This document shows, one piece after another, positions 16,233-25,227 of a stretch of DNA of 63,065 bases (the stretch's first letter is position 1; every line of letters starts with the position of its first letter). The translations under genes and the position numbers were made by a program. Origin of the DNA: Bacteroidetes bacterium RIFCSPLOWO2_12_FULL_35_15. GTDB taxonomy: Bacteria; Bacteroidota; Bacteroidia; 2-12-FULL-35-15. The stretch is taken from the NCBI GenBank assembly GCA_001769385.1, contig MEPB01000072.1:1-63065 (forward strand), given 5' to 3'. Below the pieces are notes generated by a model, which worked only from the letters and a program-made list of their open reading frames with translations, was not told where the DNA came from and did not search any database.

Positions 16233-16260
16233 GCTTAACATAATATTAATTGTAAGACAC
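16233..16260 (+). repeat. palindromic site 7 (5' half only)
   Basis: GCGTCT and GCTTAACATAATATTAATTG match the start of the other sites, but no closing TTATGTTAA follows within 150 bp. It marks the right end of the array, probably truncated. Confidence 0.6.
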
Positions 16261-16349
16261 AATCAATAGGGGAGTGGTGGTATAAGTTGCTGTATTTCAA
16301 CTTTTTGTGGTCATGCAAAACTTTTAAAACTTTTGCACGCATTAAATAT

Positions 16350-16378
16350 AAAAAAACCATTGCCACAAACAGCAATGG
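16350..16378 (-). terminator. terminator of the 54-aa ORF
   Basis: On the minus strand CCATTGC (read from 16378) pairs with GCAATGG around 8 bases and is followed by seven T. It starts 8 bp after the stop of the ORF at 16386-16550. Confidence 0.7.
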
Positions 16379-16385
16379 GTAAAAT

Positions 16386-16550
16386 TTAAAGTACTAAAAT
16401 CACTGATCCACCATCTTTAAAAAACATCTCGCCACGTTGTAAACGTGATCCCGAAATACCTTTATTTAGTAGTGTTTTCAAATTCTTGTTATTATTGTAT
16501 TGGTTTTGATTCCAAATACATAATGGCAAATTTAAAATAAAGAACTTCAT
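16386..16550 (-). CDS. small hypothetical protein, 54 aa
   Basis: The ORF starts MKFFILNLPLCIWNQNQYN and ends FFKDGGSVILVL, and is followed directly by a strong terminator. It lies between the partial site 7 and the AbiEi-like gene. No family is recognised. The terminator is the main support for a real gene. Confidence 0.45.
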   Translation of the reverse strand: MKFFILNLPLCIWNQNQYNNNKNLKTLLNKGISGSRLQRGEMFFKDGGSVILVL

Positions 16551-16641
16551 AAACAAGAATATTCTGCACTAAATTACTTACAGGGATATTAACATATTCA
16601 ATAATTGGATTTAATTATATAAAGTATTTACTAGTATTATC

Positions 16642-16672
16642 TTGACAATTGTTTATAAAAGCCTTATCTTTG
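16642..16672 (+). promoter_or_regulatory. promoter of the abiEi-like/xerD operon
   Basis: A TATCTTTG box (16665-16672, TAnnTTTG) lies 20 bp before the ATG at 16693. TTGACAATTGTTT upstream (16642-16654) could serve as the -33 region and also matches 11 of 14 positions of the Fnr-type palindrome seen near 9.1 and 9.5 kb. Confidence 0.6.
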
Positions 16673-16692
16673 TGATACCAATTTAAAATAAA

Positions 16693-17421
16693 ATGACTGT
16701 TGCAAAAACTATAAGCAATCAAATTCAAAAGCTTGAACCTGGAATTCTTTTTACTTATCAGGATTTTAAAGTAGCTCCAAATGCAATGGAAGCTATGGCT
16801 GCTGCATTATGTAGATTGGCTTCAAAAGGTATTATCAAGCGTTTTGGAAGAGGGAAATATTTTAAACCAAAAGAAGGTGCATTTGGCGCGGTTCCACTGC
16901 AAGAAAATCAAATCATTGAATCCATTATAAAAGACAATGGCATTTTAACTGGTTATATTACCGGATCAGCAGCTTATAATAAAATGGGCTTAACAACTCA
17001 AATGTCAAATGAATACACCATTGCAACGTATGAATTCCGCAAACCCTATCAGAAAGGACGAATAAAGGCAAGGTTTGTAAAGGCATATTGTGATATAACA
17101 GAAACAAATATTCCGTTGCTTCAACTATTGGATGCTTTCAAGGATATTAGGAGCATTCCGGGAACAGAAACAAATAATGCTCTTGAATTACTAAAATTAA
17201 AAGTTGAAAAACTATCTTTGGGCGAGCAAACTAAACTTGCTCAATTGGCTTTAAATTATCCCCCGGCAACAAAGGCTTTAGTAGGTGCAGTATTGGAAGC
17301 AGGGATTGACAAAAAAGCATCTGAAAAGCTGTATAAATCGTTAAATCCTTTGTCGAAATATACGCTCGGAATTAAGGAAAGTATATTGCCTAACAAGGAT
17401 AAATGGAAAATAAAAGGATGA
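16693..17421 (+). CDS. AbiEi-like antitoxin / DUF6088 family protein
   Basis: The 242-aa protein has an N-terminal winged helix (PGILFTYQDFKVAPNAMEAM, then LASKGIIKRFGRGKYFKP) and a middle domain with GYITGSAAYNKMGLTTQMS, typical of the DUF6088/AbiEi type IV antitoxin group. These repress their own operon and counter an AbiEii nucleotidyltransferase. Its TGA overlaps the ATG of xerD. The likely toxin partner (18377-19333) lies on the other side of xerD, which is unusual since the pair is normally adjacent. Confidence 0.8.
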   Translation: MTVAKTISNQIQKLEPGILFTYQDFKVAPNAMEAMAAALCRLASKGIIKRFGRGKYFKPKEGAFGAVPLQENQIIESIIKDNGILTGYITGSAAYNKMGLTTQMSNEYTIATYEFRKPYQKGRIKARFVKAYCDITETNIPLLQLLDAFKDIRSIPGTETNNALELLKLKVEKLSLGEQTKLAQLALNYPPATKALVGAVLEAGIDKKASEKLYKSLNPLSKYTLGIKESILPNKDKWKIKG

Positions 17422-18317
17422 ACTGGAAAATATACATAAACGGCTTTAAATCCTACCTTACTTTGGAAAGGTCATTGTCGGATAACTCTATTGGAGCCTA
17501 TCTGCAAGATGTTCAGAAATTAGTCCAGTTTTTTGAGTTAAAAAAAATAGATATTTTGCCAAAAGATGTTCAGTTAAATCATTTGCAAGATTTCCTAAAA
17601 TATATAAATGAACTCAATATTAGCGCACGTTCGCAAGCTCGAATAATAAGTGGCATAAAGGGGTTTTATAAATATTTATTGTTAGAAAATATATTAAACA
17701 TTGATCCAACTGCTTTATTAGAATCACCTCGTTTGGGTCGCAAGTTACCGGATACCTTGAATATAGGAGAGATCAATAAAATCATTGATGCCATTGACTT
17801 AAGCAGTCAGGAGGGGCAACGAAATAAAGCAATGATCGAAACTATGTATAGTTGCGGTTTGAGGGTAAGTGAATTAGTAAATTTGAAAATCTCTCATTTG
17901 CATTTTAATGATGGCTTTGTAAAAGTTACCGGTAAAGGCGATAAGGAACGATTAGTGCCAATCGGAAGAGTTGCTATGAAGCAAATCGACATTTACAAAG
18001 ACGAAGTTCGTTGTCACTTCAAAGTACAAAAGAATAATGAAGGTGTTTTATTTTTAAATAACAGGGGCGCAAAGCTCTCAAGGGTCATGGTATTTATCAT
18101 TATAAAACGACTGGCAGTTAAAGCAGGAGTTAAAAAAAAGATAAGCCCTCATACATTTCGTCATTCTTTTGCCACAGATTTAATTGAAGGAGGTGCAGAT
18201 CTTCGGGCAGTGCAGGAAATGCTTGGGCATGAATCCATTACAACAACAGAAATTTATACTCACCTTGACCGTGATTATTTGCGTCACGCAATCCTTCAAT
18301 TTCACCCACGGTCATAA
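17418..18317 (+). CDS. xerD: tyrosine recombinase XerD
   Basis: I place the start at the ATG at 17418 (ATGA overlap with the antitoxin gene), giving 299 aa. An in-frame ATG at 17403 is possible. An N-terminal SAM-like core-binding domain (about 1-90) precedes the catalytic domain with R149 (GLRVSEL), K173 (GKGDKER), H245 and R248 (HTFRHSFA), H271 (LGHESI) and nucleophile Y280 (YTHLD). The ending LDRDYLRHAILQFHPR is characteristic of Bacteroidota XerD. There is no IntI-specific insertion. It normally resolves chromosome dimers at dif with XerC. Sites with XerD half-sites occur 1-5 kb to its left. Confidence 0.92.
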   Translation: MNWKIYINGFKSYLTLERSLSDNSIGAYLQDVQKLVQFFELKKIDILPKDVQLNHLQDFLKYINELNISARSQARIISGIKGFYKYLLLENILNIDPTALLESPRLGRKLPDTLNIGEINKIIDAIDLSSQEGQRNKAMIETMYSCGLRVSELVNLKISHLHFNDGFVKVTGKGDKERLVPIGRVAMKQIDIYKDEVRCHFKVQKNNEGVLFLNNRGAKLSRVMVFIIIKRLAVKAGVKKKISPHTFRHSFATDLIEGGADLRAVQEMLGHESITTTEIYTHLDRDYLRHAILQFHPRS

Positions 18318-18376
18318 TGAATTTTGAGAAATCTTAGAATAAACTAAACGCCAAACAAAGATTATAGAAAACCAAT

Positions 18377-19333
18377 ATGAAGTTACATCACAATAAAGAA
18401 GTCTTTGCCGAAGCAATTGTATCTACCGCTGAATATCTTGGAATTAAAGAGGTTTTTATAGAAAAGGATTATTGGGTTACTTATGTCCTTAAAAATTTAT
18501 CACAGTCAAAACATAAAGGCACTGTCGTATTTAAGGGGGGTACATCACTTTCAAAAGCGCACCGATTAATAAACCGCTTTTCAGAGGACATTGATCTTGC
18601 TATAATTCAGACTGGAGGAACATCAGGAAATGCTATCAAAAATCTGATAAAAGATATTGAGATAGAAATTACACAAGGACTTAACGAACATACAATACCC
18701 GGAATTACGAGCAAAGGATCTAAATTCAGAAAGACCGTTTTTGAATATCCGAGAGTGATTGTTGGAAATGATTTCGGGCAGGCACAGGATAAACTATTGG
18801 TTGAAATAAATTCCTTCGCCAATCCTTATCCGTATAGCGAAATGCCTATTCAAAGCATGATCGCTGATTTTCTTCTACAAAATGGGAGGAAGGAAGCATT
18901 AGAAGCTTTTGAGCTGAAGGCATTTAATGTCAATGTTCTTGGACTTGAGCGAACATTGACGGAAAAAGTTTTATCATTGGTAAGAGCTGGTTATGCTGAA
19001 AATCCAATGGCAGAGTTAGCTGCAAGGGTTCGCCATATTTACGATTTACATTTTATTTTAAGTAAATCAAACATGCGTGAGTTCGTTTCCGGTGAAGGGT
19101 TTAAAGAAATAATAAAAGATGTGTTGGCTGATGATGAGAGTAATAGCCAGTTTCAAGGTGAATGGACTAAAAAGCCATTAACAGAATCTCTATTGTTTGC
19201 TGACTGGAAAAAAGTATGGAAACAATTACAACCCGTTTATGAAAATGAATTTAAAACATTAGTGTTTTATAAATTACCCGACATTAAAGCTATTGATGAA
19301 TCAATTGAGTTCATAATAAAATCAATAGTATAA
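18377..19333 (+). CDS. AbiEii/AbiGii-family nucleotidyltransferase toxin
   Basis: The 318-aa protein carries the nucleotidyltransferase signature FKGGTSLSKAHRLINRFSED-IDLAI (GG-T-S followed by DxD) at about residues 53-77. It belongs to the group that includes the type IV toxin AbiEii, whose characterised relatives transfer nucleotides to tRNA acceptor ends. The partner antitoxin-like gene is 16693-17421, with xerD in between, so all three may be one operon (59-bp gap here). It may act in abortive infection. Confidence 0.87.
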   Translation: MKLHHNKEVFAEAIVSTAEYLGIKEVFIEKDYWVTYVLKNLSQSKHKGTVVFKGGTSLSKAHRLINRFSEDIDLAIIQTGGTSGNAIKNLIKDIEIEITQGLNEHTIPGITSKGSKFRKTVFEYPRVIVGNDFGQAQDKLLVEINSFANPYPYSEMPIQSMIADFLLQNGRKEALEAFELKAFNVNVLGLERTLTEKVLSLVRAGYAENPMAELAARVRHIYDLHFILSKSNMREFVSGEGFKEIIKDVLADDESNSQFQGEWTKKPLTESLLFADWKKVWKQLQPVYENEFKTLVFYKLPDIKAIDESIEFIIKSIV

Positions 19334-19538
19334 AAACATCTTCATTAGTTTTAGATGCTGTTTCTTTTCAGATAATTTTGTTTTAATTTGTTTTTCGATA
19401 GATTTTAAAGGTTTTGTGTGTTTTAGCAAGATTTTTATTTGAATTTATTAAGATTCGCGTTATTTTTTTTGGTTGGACATCAACTTTCATTTCTAGTTCA
19501 TTGAAAATCGTATATTTAGACAACTATTTTGCAATCAA

Positions 19539-21929
19539 ATGACAGAACCAATTATTCATATAACTAACAATGACAGTGAAGCCGACACCTGCCGAAAAGA
19601 TGTGTTGCCTAAAATCTATGCAAGCGACTGGACTGATGAACAAATTATAGAGCAACGGACTTTCACTGATGGGAAAATTGTTGTGTTAGGAAGAAAAGCA
19701 AAAAGAAAAAAAGCGAAACGCTTTGACTACTTACTTCGCTACTCACAAAACTTCCCACTTGCAATCGTTGAAGCTAAGGTAAAATACAAAGAGGCAGCAG
19801 ACGGAATTCAGCAAGCAAAAGATTACGCAAAAATTTTAGGATTAAAATTCGCTTACAGTACAAACGGTATAGACATTTTAGAATTTGACTTTCTTACTGG
19901 ACTTGAAAAAAAAGTTATAAAGTTTCCTACTCCAACGGAGCTGTGGAACAGGTTAAATTCAGTTGAGCCAGTTAAAGCGGAAATTCAAGAAATATTTCTA
20001 AAACCATTTTTTACTGTTGCAGGAAAGGAAATTCGATATTACCAACGCATTGCAATCAATACAGCTGTCAAAGCAATTTTAGAAGGACGCAAAAGAGCTT
20101 TACTAACACTTGCAACAGGCACGGGAAAAACAACAGTTGCGTTTCAAATTATTTACAAGCTTTGGAATAACCGTTGGAACATTAAAGGAGAATATCGCAG
20201 ACCGAAAATTTTATTTATTGCAGATAGAAGCATTTTAGTTACAGACCCGCACGCAAAAGATTTTGCTGTGTTCGGAGATGCAAGGTGTCTAGTTCCTGAT
20301 GAAGGCTTGCCAAGTAGCAGAGAAATTTATTTCTCCACTTATCAATCATTAGCTGAAGATGAAAACAGAGTAGGGGCATTTAGGAATTTAGCTAGAGATT
20401 TTTTTGATTTGATAGTTATTGACGAGTGCCACAGAGGAAGTTCAACAGAAGATAGCAATTGGAGATTAATCCTTGAGTACTTTAATACTTCTGTTCAGTT
20501 GGGCTTAACCGCAACTCCGTTGCGTGAAGACAACAAAGACACTTATCAGTATTTTAAAAACCCTCTCTACACATACAGTTTGAAGCAAGGAATTGAAGAT
20601 GGATTCTTAGCACCTTATATTGTACATCGTGTAGTTCCAGAACCTGATGCAACAGGTTGGCGACCTCAAGCAGGACAGGTTGATGATAACGGAGTTTTAA
20701 TTCCAGACGGAATTTATACAACAACAGATTTTGAAAGTTCTCTTTCCTATTTGCCAAGAACAAAAGCCGTTGTAAAACATCTTCACGACTTCATGTTGAA
20801 GAACGGACGGTTTGATAAGACAATTGTGTTTTGCGTAAACCAAAGCCATGCTGACGATTTCCGCAGAGAATTCAGTAATTTGAATACTGATTTGGTTAAA
20901 CAATATCCCGACTATGTTGTGAGAATTGTTGCAGATGAAAAAGAGATAGGCAAAGGTCATTTAGGGAAATTTATGGACATTGACGAACCTATTCCTGTTG
21001 TAGTAACTACTTCACGGCTTTTAAGCACAGGTGTTGATGTGCAGACGTGCAAGAACATTGTTTTGTTCAGAATGGTAAATTCAATGACAGAGTTCAAACA
21101 AATTATAGGCAGAGGAACAAGGGTAAGAGAGGACAAAGAGAAATTATTTTTTACCATACTTGATTACACAGGAAGTGCAACAAGAAATTTTGCCGACCCA
21201 GACTTTGATGGAGAACCACCGCTGATAACAGAAGAAGAAATTGACGAAGATGGAAACACAATACCGGGAACAGAAAAAGATTTTCCAGCCCCTCCATCAC
21301 CTAATGACGATGAGGAAGATGAAAAACCAAAGCCACCACCAACAGGCGGTGGTGGAAGGACAGTCTATCGTATCAGCGAAGGTGAAGTACGGATTGTAGC
21401 AGAGAGCGTTCAAATACTTGGAGCAGATGGAAAATTGAGAACGATTCAGTTTACTCAATATGCCAAAGAACAAATCACAATTTTATTCCCTTCTGAAAGC
21501 GAATTGAGAAACAAATGGGCCAACAGCGAAGGAAGAAAAGAAATTATTGAGCAATTGGAGAACAACGGAATTTCTATTGAACAACTTATGGACATTACAA
21601 AACAAAACGAGTCTGACCCGTTCGACTTGCTTTGTTTTGTTGCCTACAATTTAAAACCTAAAACTAGAAAGCAAAGAGCAGATTTATTGAATAAAAACAA
21701 ACCTGATTTCTTTTCCCTTTACAGCGAAAAGGCACAGTATGTTTTACAAATGATTTTAGAAAAATACGTTTACTTTGGTTTAAACCAAATAAGACCTGAC
21801 ATCATTTCAGCCGAACCGATAAGGCAGGAAGGAAATGAAATTGAAATTGTGAATGAGTTTGGCGGGATGGATAAATACAAACAAGCGATAGAACAGTTAC
21901 AAACATTGCTTTATACGGAAGCAGCATAG
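19539..21929 (+). CDS. hsdR: Type I restriction endonuclease subunit R (EcoEI-like)
   Basis: The 796-aa protein has an N-terminal PD-(D/E)xK nuclease (D63 in RFDYLLRY and E78-A-K80), a superfamily 2 helicase with Walker A GTGKT (194-198), DECH (295-298), LGLTATPLR and motif VI QIIGRGTRVRE, and a C-terminal EcoEI_R_C-type domain. It translocates DNA and cleaves it when unmethylated sites are met. The length fits the short EcoEI/EcoR124-like HsdR group. HsdM follows after 9 bp. Confidence 0.95.
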   Translation: MTEPIIHITNNDSEADTCRKDVLPKIYASDWTDEQIIEQRTFTDGKIVVLGRKAKRKKAKRFDYLLRYSQNFPLAIVEAKVKYKEAADGIQQAKDYAKILGLKFAYSTNGIDILEFDFLTGLEKKVIKFPTPTELWNRLNSVEPVKAEIQEIFLKPFFTVAGKEIRYYQRIAINTAVKAILEGRKRALLTLATGTGKTTVAFQIIYKLWNNRWNIKGEYRRPKILFIADRSILVTDPHAKDFAVFGDARCLVPDEGLPSSREIYFSTYQSLAEDENRVGAFRNLARDFFDLIVIDECHRGSSTEDSNWRLILEYFNTSVQLGLTATPLREDNKDTYQYFKNPLYTYSLKQGIEDGFLAPYIVHRVVPEPDATGWRPQAGQVDDNGVLIPDGIYTTTDFESSLSYLPRTKAVVKHLHDFMLKNGRFDKTIVFCVNQSHADDFRREFSNLNTDLVKQYPDYVVRIVADEKEIGKGHLGKFMDIDEPIPVVVTTSRLLSTGVDVQTCKNIVLFRMVNSMTEFKQIIGRGTRVREDKEKLFFTILDYTGSATRNFADPDFDGEPPLITEEEIDEDGNTIPGTEKDFPAPPSPNDDEEDEKPKPPPTGGGGRTVYRISEGEVRIVAESVQILGADGKLRTIQFTQYAKEQITILFPSESELRNKWANSEGRKEIIEQLENNGISIEQLMDITKQNESDPFDLLCFVAYNLKPKTRKQRADLLNKNKPDFFSLYSEKAQYVLQMILEKYVYFGLNQIRPDIISAEPIRQEGNEIEIVNEFGGMDKYKQAIEQLQTLLYTEAA

Positions 21930-21938
21930 AAAATTAAA

Positions 21939-23516
21939 ATGGCAAAAAAGAAAATAGAAAAAGTTATAAAGCAAGAAACACCTGCACAACGACTTTCGGG
22001 AATAATAAAATCGTGTAGGAATACCATGCGTAAAGATAAAGGTATGAACGGTGACGGAGACCGTTTACCTATGCTCACATGGATTATGTTTTTAAAATTT
22101 TTGGACGACAACGAAAGTTTGCAAGAAACACAAGCAGCTTTGAAAAATAAAAAATACAAAGCCGCTATTGCAGAACCGTATCGTTGGAGAGATTGGGCAA
22201 AGGATAAAAATTTGACAGGAGATGATTTACTTTCTTTCATCAACAACGAGAAAGTAAAATTGGCTGATGGAAAAGAAAAAACAGGTTTACTTTATTATTT
22301 GCGAGGACTACAAAGTGAAACAGGAACAGAACGCAAAGATGTAATTGCAACAGTTTTCAAAGGTGTTACTAACCGAATGATTAACGGTTACTTGTTGCGT
22401 GATGTAGTGAATAAGATTGATGAAATACATTTTACGAACAACGAAGAAACAAACACACTCTCTCATTTATACGAAAGCATCTTGAAAGAAATGAGAGATG
22501 CAAGTGGAGATGCAGGCGAATTTTACACGCCACGACCAGTTGTAAAATTTATGGTTGAAATGCTTGACCCTAAAATTGGGGAAACAGTTCTTGACCCTGC
22601 GAGCGGAACAGGAGGATTTTTAGTTTCAGCATTTGAGCATTTAAAGAAGCAAGCAAAAACAGTAGAGCAACAAGAAATTTTGCAAAGCAAATCAATCATT
22701 GGAGGCGAAGCTAAACCACTTCCCTACTTGCTTTGCCAAATGAATTTATTGTTGCATGGTTTGAACTACCCGAACATTGACAGTGGAAATAGTTTACGGA
22801 AACCGCTTCGTGATATTGGCGACAGTGAGAGGGTTAATATTATTTTAACCAATCCACCTTTCGGTGGCGAAGAAGAAAAAGGAATCTTAAATAATTTTCC
22901 TGATGATAAAAAGACCGCAGAAACCGCTTTGCTTTTTCTGCAACTCATCATGCGAAAATTGAAAAAGAAAAAACCCGATCAGGAAGGTGGCAGAGCAGCA
23001 ATTGTAGTTCCTCACGGAACTTTGTTTGCTGATGGAATTGCAGCAAGAGTAAAGAAACAGTTGATTGATGAATTTAATTTGCATACGGTAGTGCGTTTGG
23101 GCGAAGGCATATTTGCACCTTACACAGACATTGCTTGCAACCTTTTGTTTTTTGAACAAGGCGAACCCACAAAAGATATTTGGTATTATGAATTGCTTCC
23201 ACCTGATGAAAGAAAAAAATACAGCAAGACAAAGCCAATACAGTTTGAAGAATTTGACGAAATAAAAAAGTGGTGGAACAAGCGTAAAGAAAATGACAAC
23301 GCTTGGAAAGTAAAACTGAAAACGGTTTTGCTTACTGATGATGAAGGCAAATTACTGAATGTAAATCTTGATGTAAAAAACCCAAACCGTAAAAGTGATT
23401 TGGAATATCGTGAACCAACAGAATTGATTTCTTCAATAGTTGGGAAAGAAAAAAAGGTAATGCAATTGATGAAAGAAATTGAAACAATAATCAGCGAAGA
23501 AGTTTCTGCAAAATGA
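21939..23516 (+). CDS. hsdM: Type I restriction-modification methyltransferase subunit M
   Basis: The 525-aa N6-adenine methyltransferase has an HsdM N-terminal domain, then GEFYTPRPVVKFMVEML, motif I DPASGTGGF (219-227) and catalytic motif IV NPPF (305-308). It methylates host DNA with HsdS and forms the restriction complex with HsdR. Its stop overlaps the HsdS start by 4 bp (ATGA), so translation is coupled. Confidence 0.95.
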   Translation: MAKKKIEKVIKQETPAQRLSGIIKSCRNTMRKDKGMNGDGDRLPMLTWIMFLKFLDDNESLQETQAALKNKKYKAAIAEPYRWRDWAKDKNLTGDDLLSFINNEKVKLADGKEKTGLLYYLRGLQSETGTERKDVIATVFKGVTNRMINGYLLRDVVNKIDEIHFTNNEETNTLSHLYESILKEMRDASGDAGEFYTPRPVVKFMVEMLDPKIGETVLDPASGTGGFLVSAFEHLKKQAKTVEQQEILQSKSIIGGEAKPLPYLLCQMNLLLHGLNYPNIDSGNSLRKPLRDIGDSERVNIILTNPPFGGEEEKGILNNFPDDKKTAETALLFLQLIMRKLKKKKPDQEGGRAAIVVPHGTLFADGIAARVKKQLIDEFNLHTVVRLGEGIFAPYTDIACNLLFFEQGEPTKDIWYYELLPPDERKKYSKTKPIQFEEFDEIKKWWNKRKENDNAWKVKLKTVLLTDDEGKLLNVNLDVKNPNRKSDLEYREPTELISSIVGKEKKVMQLMKEIETIISEEVSAK

Positions 23517-24661
23517 AAAATTGGATTCCATATCGTTTAGGTGATTTTCTTGAAAGAAAGCATGACAGCGTTTCCGTTGACAGCTTTACCAAATACAAAC
23601 GCATCACAATTAAGACCAAAGGGCAAGGCATTGAATTGAGAGACGAAGTTGAAGGAGTTGACATAGGAACAAAGAATCAATTCATGGCAAATCAAAATCA
23701 ATTTTTACTTTCTAAAATTGATGCAATGAATGGCGCATTTGGAATTGTTCCAGAAGAATGTGATAAAGGAATTATTACAGGCAACTTTTGGACTTATGAC
23801 ATAAATGAAAAAATAATTGACAGAGAATATTTGCGATTGCTTTGCATCAAACAAGAGTTTACAAAATTCAGTTTAGAAGCAAGCGAAGGAACAACGAACA
23901 GAAGATATTTGAGAGAGAATAAATTTCTTAATCTCCCTATTTCCCTTCCACTAATTCCTGAACAACAACGCATCGTTTCAAAAATTGAAAGTGTAAAGCA
24001 ACAGCTTGAACAGATAGAAAAGTTAAGAGCGGGGCAAACCAAAGACATCAAGAATTTGCTTTTCAGCAAATATACCGACTTAATTGAAGTTGCTGAATGG
24101 TTGCCAATGAAAGAAGTTGCTCCCATCATAAGACGAGAAGTAAAATTAAATGATGAAGCGCTTTACCCCGAATTAGGAATTAGATGTTTTGGTAAAGGAA
24201 CATTTCACAAACCAGCATTAACTGGGTTAGAAGTTGCAACAAAAAAAATATTTCAAATCAAACAAGGTGATTTGGTTTTTAGTAATGTGTTTGCGTGGGA
24301 AGGTGGAATTGCAGTAGCCAAAGAAGAAGATAATGACCGTTACGGTTCACACCGTTTTATTTCTTGTGTAGCTCACAAAGAAAAAGCGTTGGAAGAATTT
24401 TTATGTTTTCATTTTCTATCTCCAAAAGGTTTGGAAGATATAAATGCTTGCAGCCCCGGAGGAGCAGGAAGAAATAAAACATTAGGCTTGGATAAGCTAA
24501 TGAAGATAAAAATTCCGGTTCCTGACTTTACTTCGCAAAAAGAATTTGTAGAATTGTTACATAAAGTAAATGCTATCAAAAATCAACACACCGAAATAGA
24601 AAAGGAATTAAATCAACTTATGCCTGCCTTGTTGGATAAGGCATTTAAGGGAGAATTATAA
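23513..24661 (+). CDS. hsdS: Type I restriction-modification specificity subunit S
   Basis: The 382-aa protein has two target-recognition domains, each followed by a coiled-coil: PLIPEQQRIVSKIESVKQQL at about 145-165 and FTSQKEFVELLHKVNAI near 340-360. The conserved ending LMPALLDKAFKGEL is typical of HsdS. It sets the bipartite recognition sequence, which cannot be deduced here. KwaA starts two bases after its stop, so restriction and Kiwa genes are transcribed together. Confidence 0.93.
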   Translation: MKNWIPYRLGDFLERKHDSVSVDSFTKYKRITIKTKGQGIELRDEVEGVDIGTKNQFMANQNQFLLSKIDAMNGAFGIVPEECDKGIITGNFWTYDINEKIIDREYLRLLCIKQEFTKFSLEASEGTTNRRYLRENKFLNLPISLPLIPEQQRIVSKIESVKQQLEQIEKLRAGQTKDIKNLLFSKYTDLIEVAEWLPMKEVAPIIRREVKLNDEALYPELGIRCFGKGTFHKPALTGLEVATKKIFQIKQGDLVFSNVFAWEGGIAVAKEEDNDRYGSHRFISCVAHKEKALEEFLCFHFLSPKGLEDINACSPGGAGRNKTLGLDKLMKIKIPVPDFTSQKEFVELLHKVNAIKNQHTEIEKELNQLMPALLDKAFKGEL

Positions 24662-24663
24662 GA

Positions 24664-25227
24664 ATGAAACCAAGAATATTTACAGCCGTATTACTTTTCA
24701 TTAGTGCATATTCGCCACTGTTCTTGATATTGGCGGTAAAAGATTTTGATTTCAAAATCTCACACCAATTAAACCATCCATTACCTATCTATATAATGTT
24801 AGGTGTTTCAGTGTTAAGCATCGTTTTGCTTTTCGTGTCAGTTGCCAATATGAAACGAGGTAGTATGGGTGTAGAAATTGTTTCTGTAAAAAACCGTTCG
24901 GTTGATTTAATCAACTACACCATTCCTTATATGCTTTCATTTTTTGGAATTGATTTATCAAAACCAGAAGATGTTATTTCAATTTCCATTTTTTTACTAA
25001 TAATGTTATTGCTTACGATCACTAGCAAATCCGTTTTCCTCAATCCTATTTTAGCAATTGTCGGTTACGGCTTGTATGATTTGGAATATAAGTTTGACGG
25101 GAAAGTATTTTCAACAATCGTCATTTGCAAAGACGAGTTGCACACGGGAGAGCGTTATTACATACACAGCTTAACCCGTTTTTTATATTTCGTAACACAA
25201 AAAGTAAATCAAGAAGATGCCTCATAG
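24664..25227 (+). CDS. kwaA: Kiwa defence protein KwaA (four-helix membrane protein)
   Basis: The 187-aa product has four membrane helices (near IFTAVLLFISAYSPLFLIL, IYIMLGVSVLSIVLLFVSV, ISISIFLLIMLLLTITS and VFLNPILAIVGYGLYDL) and a short soluble tail, matching KwaA in size and layout. In characterised Kiwa systems KwaA is the inner-membrane partner that holds KwaB at sites of phage attack. Its 3' end overlaps the next gene by 11 bp. The assignment rests mainly on its pairing with a DUF4868 protein. Confidence 0.8.
   Translation: MKPRIFTAVLLFISAYSPLFLILAVKDFDFKISHQLNHPLPIYIMLGVSVLSIVLLFVSVANMKRGSMGVEIVSVKNRSVDLINYTIPYMLSFFGIDLSKPEDVISISIFLLIMLLLTITSKSVFLNPILAIVGYGLYDLEYKFDGKVFSTIVICKDELHTGERYYIHSLTRFLYFVTQKVNQEDAS

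Larger units (their letters stand above)
12632..16260. repeat. array of attC-like / dif-like palindromic sites with small ORFs
   Basis: Six complete and one partial long palindrome occur in 3.6 kb, all in the same orientation. Each begins with RYYYAACATAA-type sequence and ends with TTATGTTAA or TTATGTTAC. The outer half-sites equal the XerD arm of dif (TTATGTTAA) in inverted orientation, and inner arms such as GTTATAA and TTTATAAC pair with each other. The loops differ in length (about 12-33 nt). Short ORFs without obvious promoters lie between the sites. This matches the architecture of an integron attC array lacking an integrase (CALIN) or of Xer-dif modules. A XerD gene lies 1.2 kb to the right. 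Confidence 0.75.

Noticed and set aside
12632-16260. CRISPR array
   Set aside because: The repeats are long palindromes spaced irregularly (about 110 to 1350 bp) with ORFs between them, not 25-40 bp repeats with uniform spacers, and no cas gene is present.
12632-16260. Standard integron with IntI
   Set aside because: The only tyrosine recombinase nearby is XerD-like without the IntI-specific extra segment, and the closing motifs do not satisfy GTTRRRY in full.
17418-18317. Integrase of the virus-like element
   Set aside because: It lies 18 kb from the element, in an operon with an AbiEi-like gene, and looks like a chromosomal XerD. No att repeats link the two.
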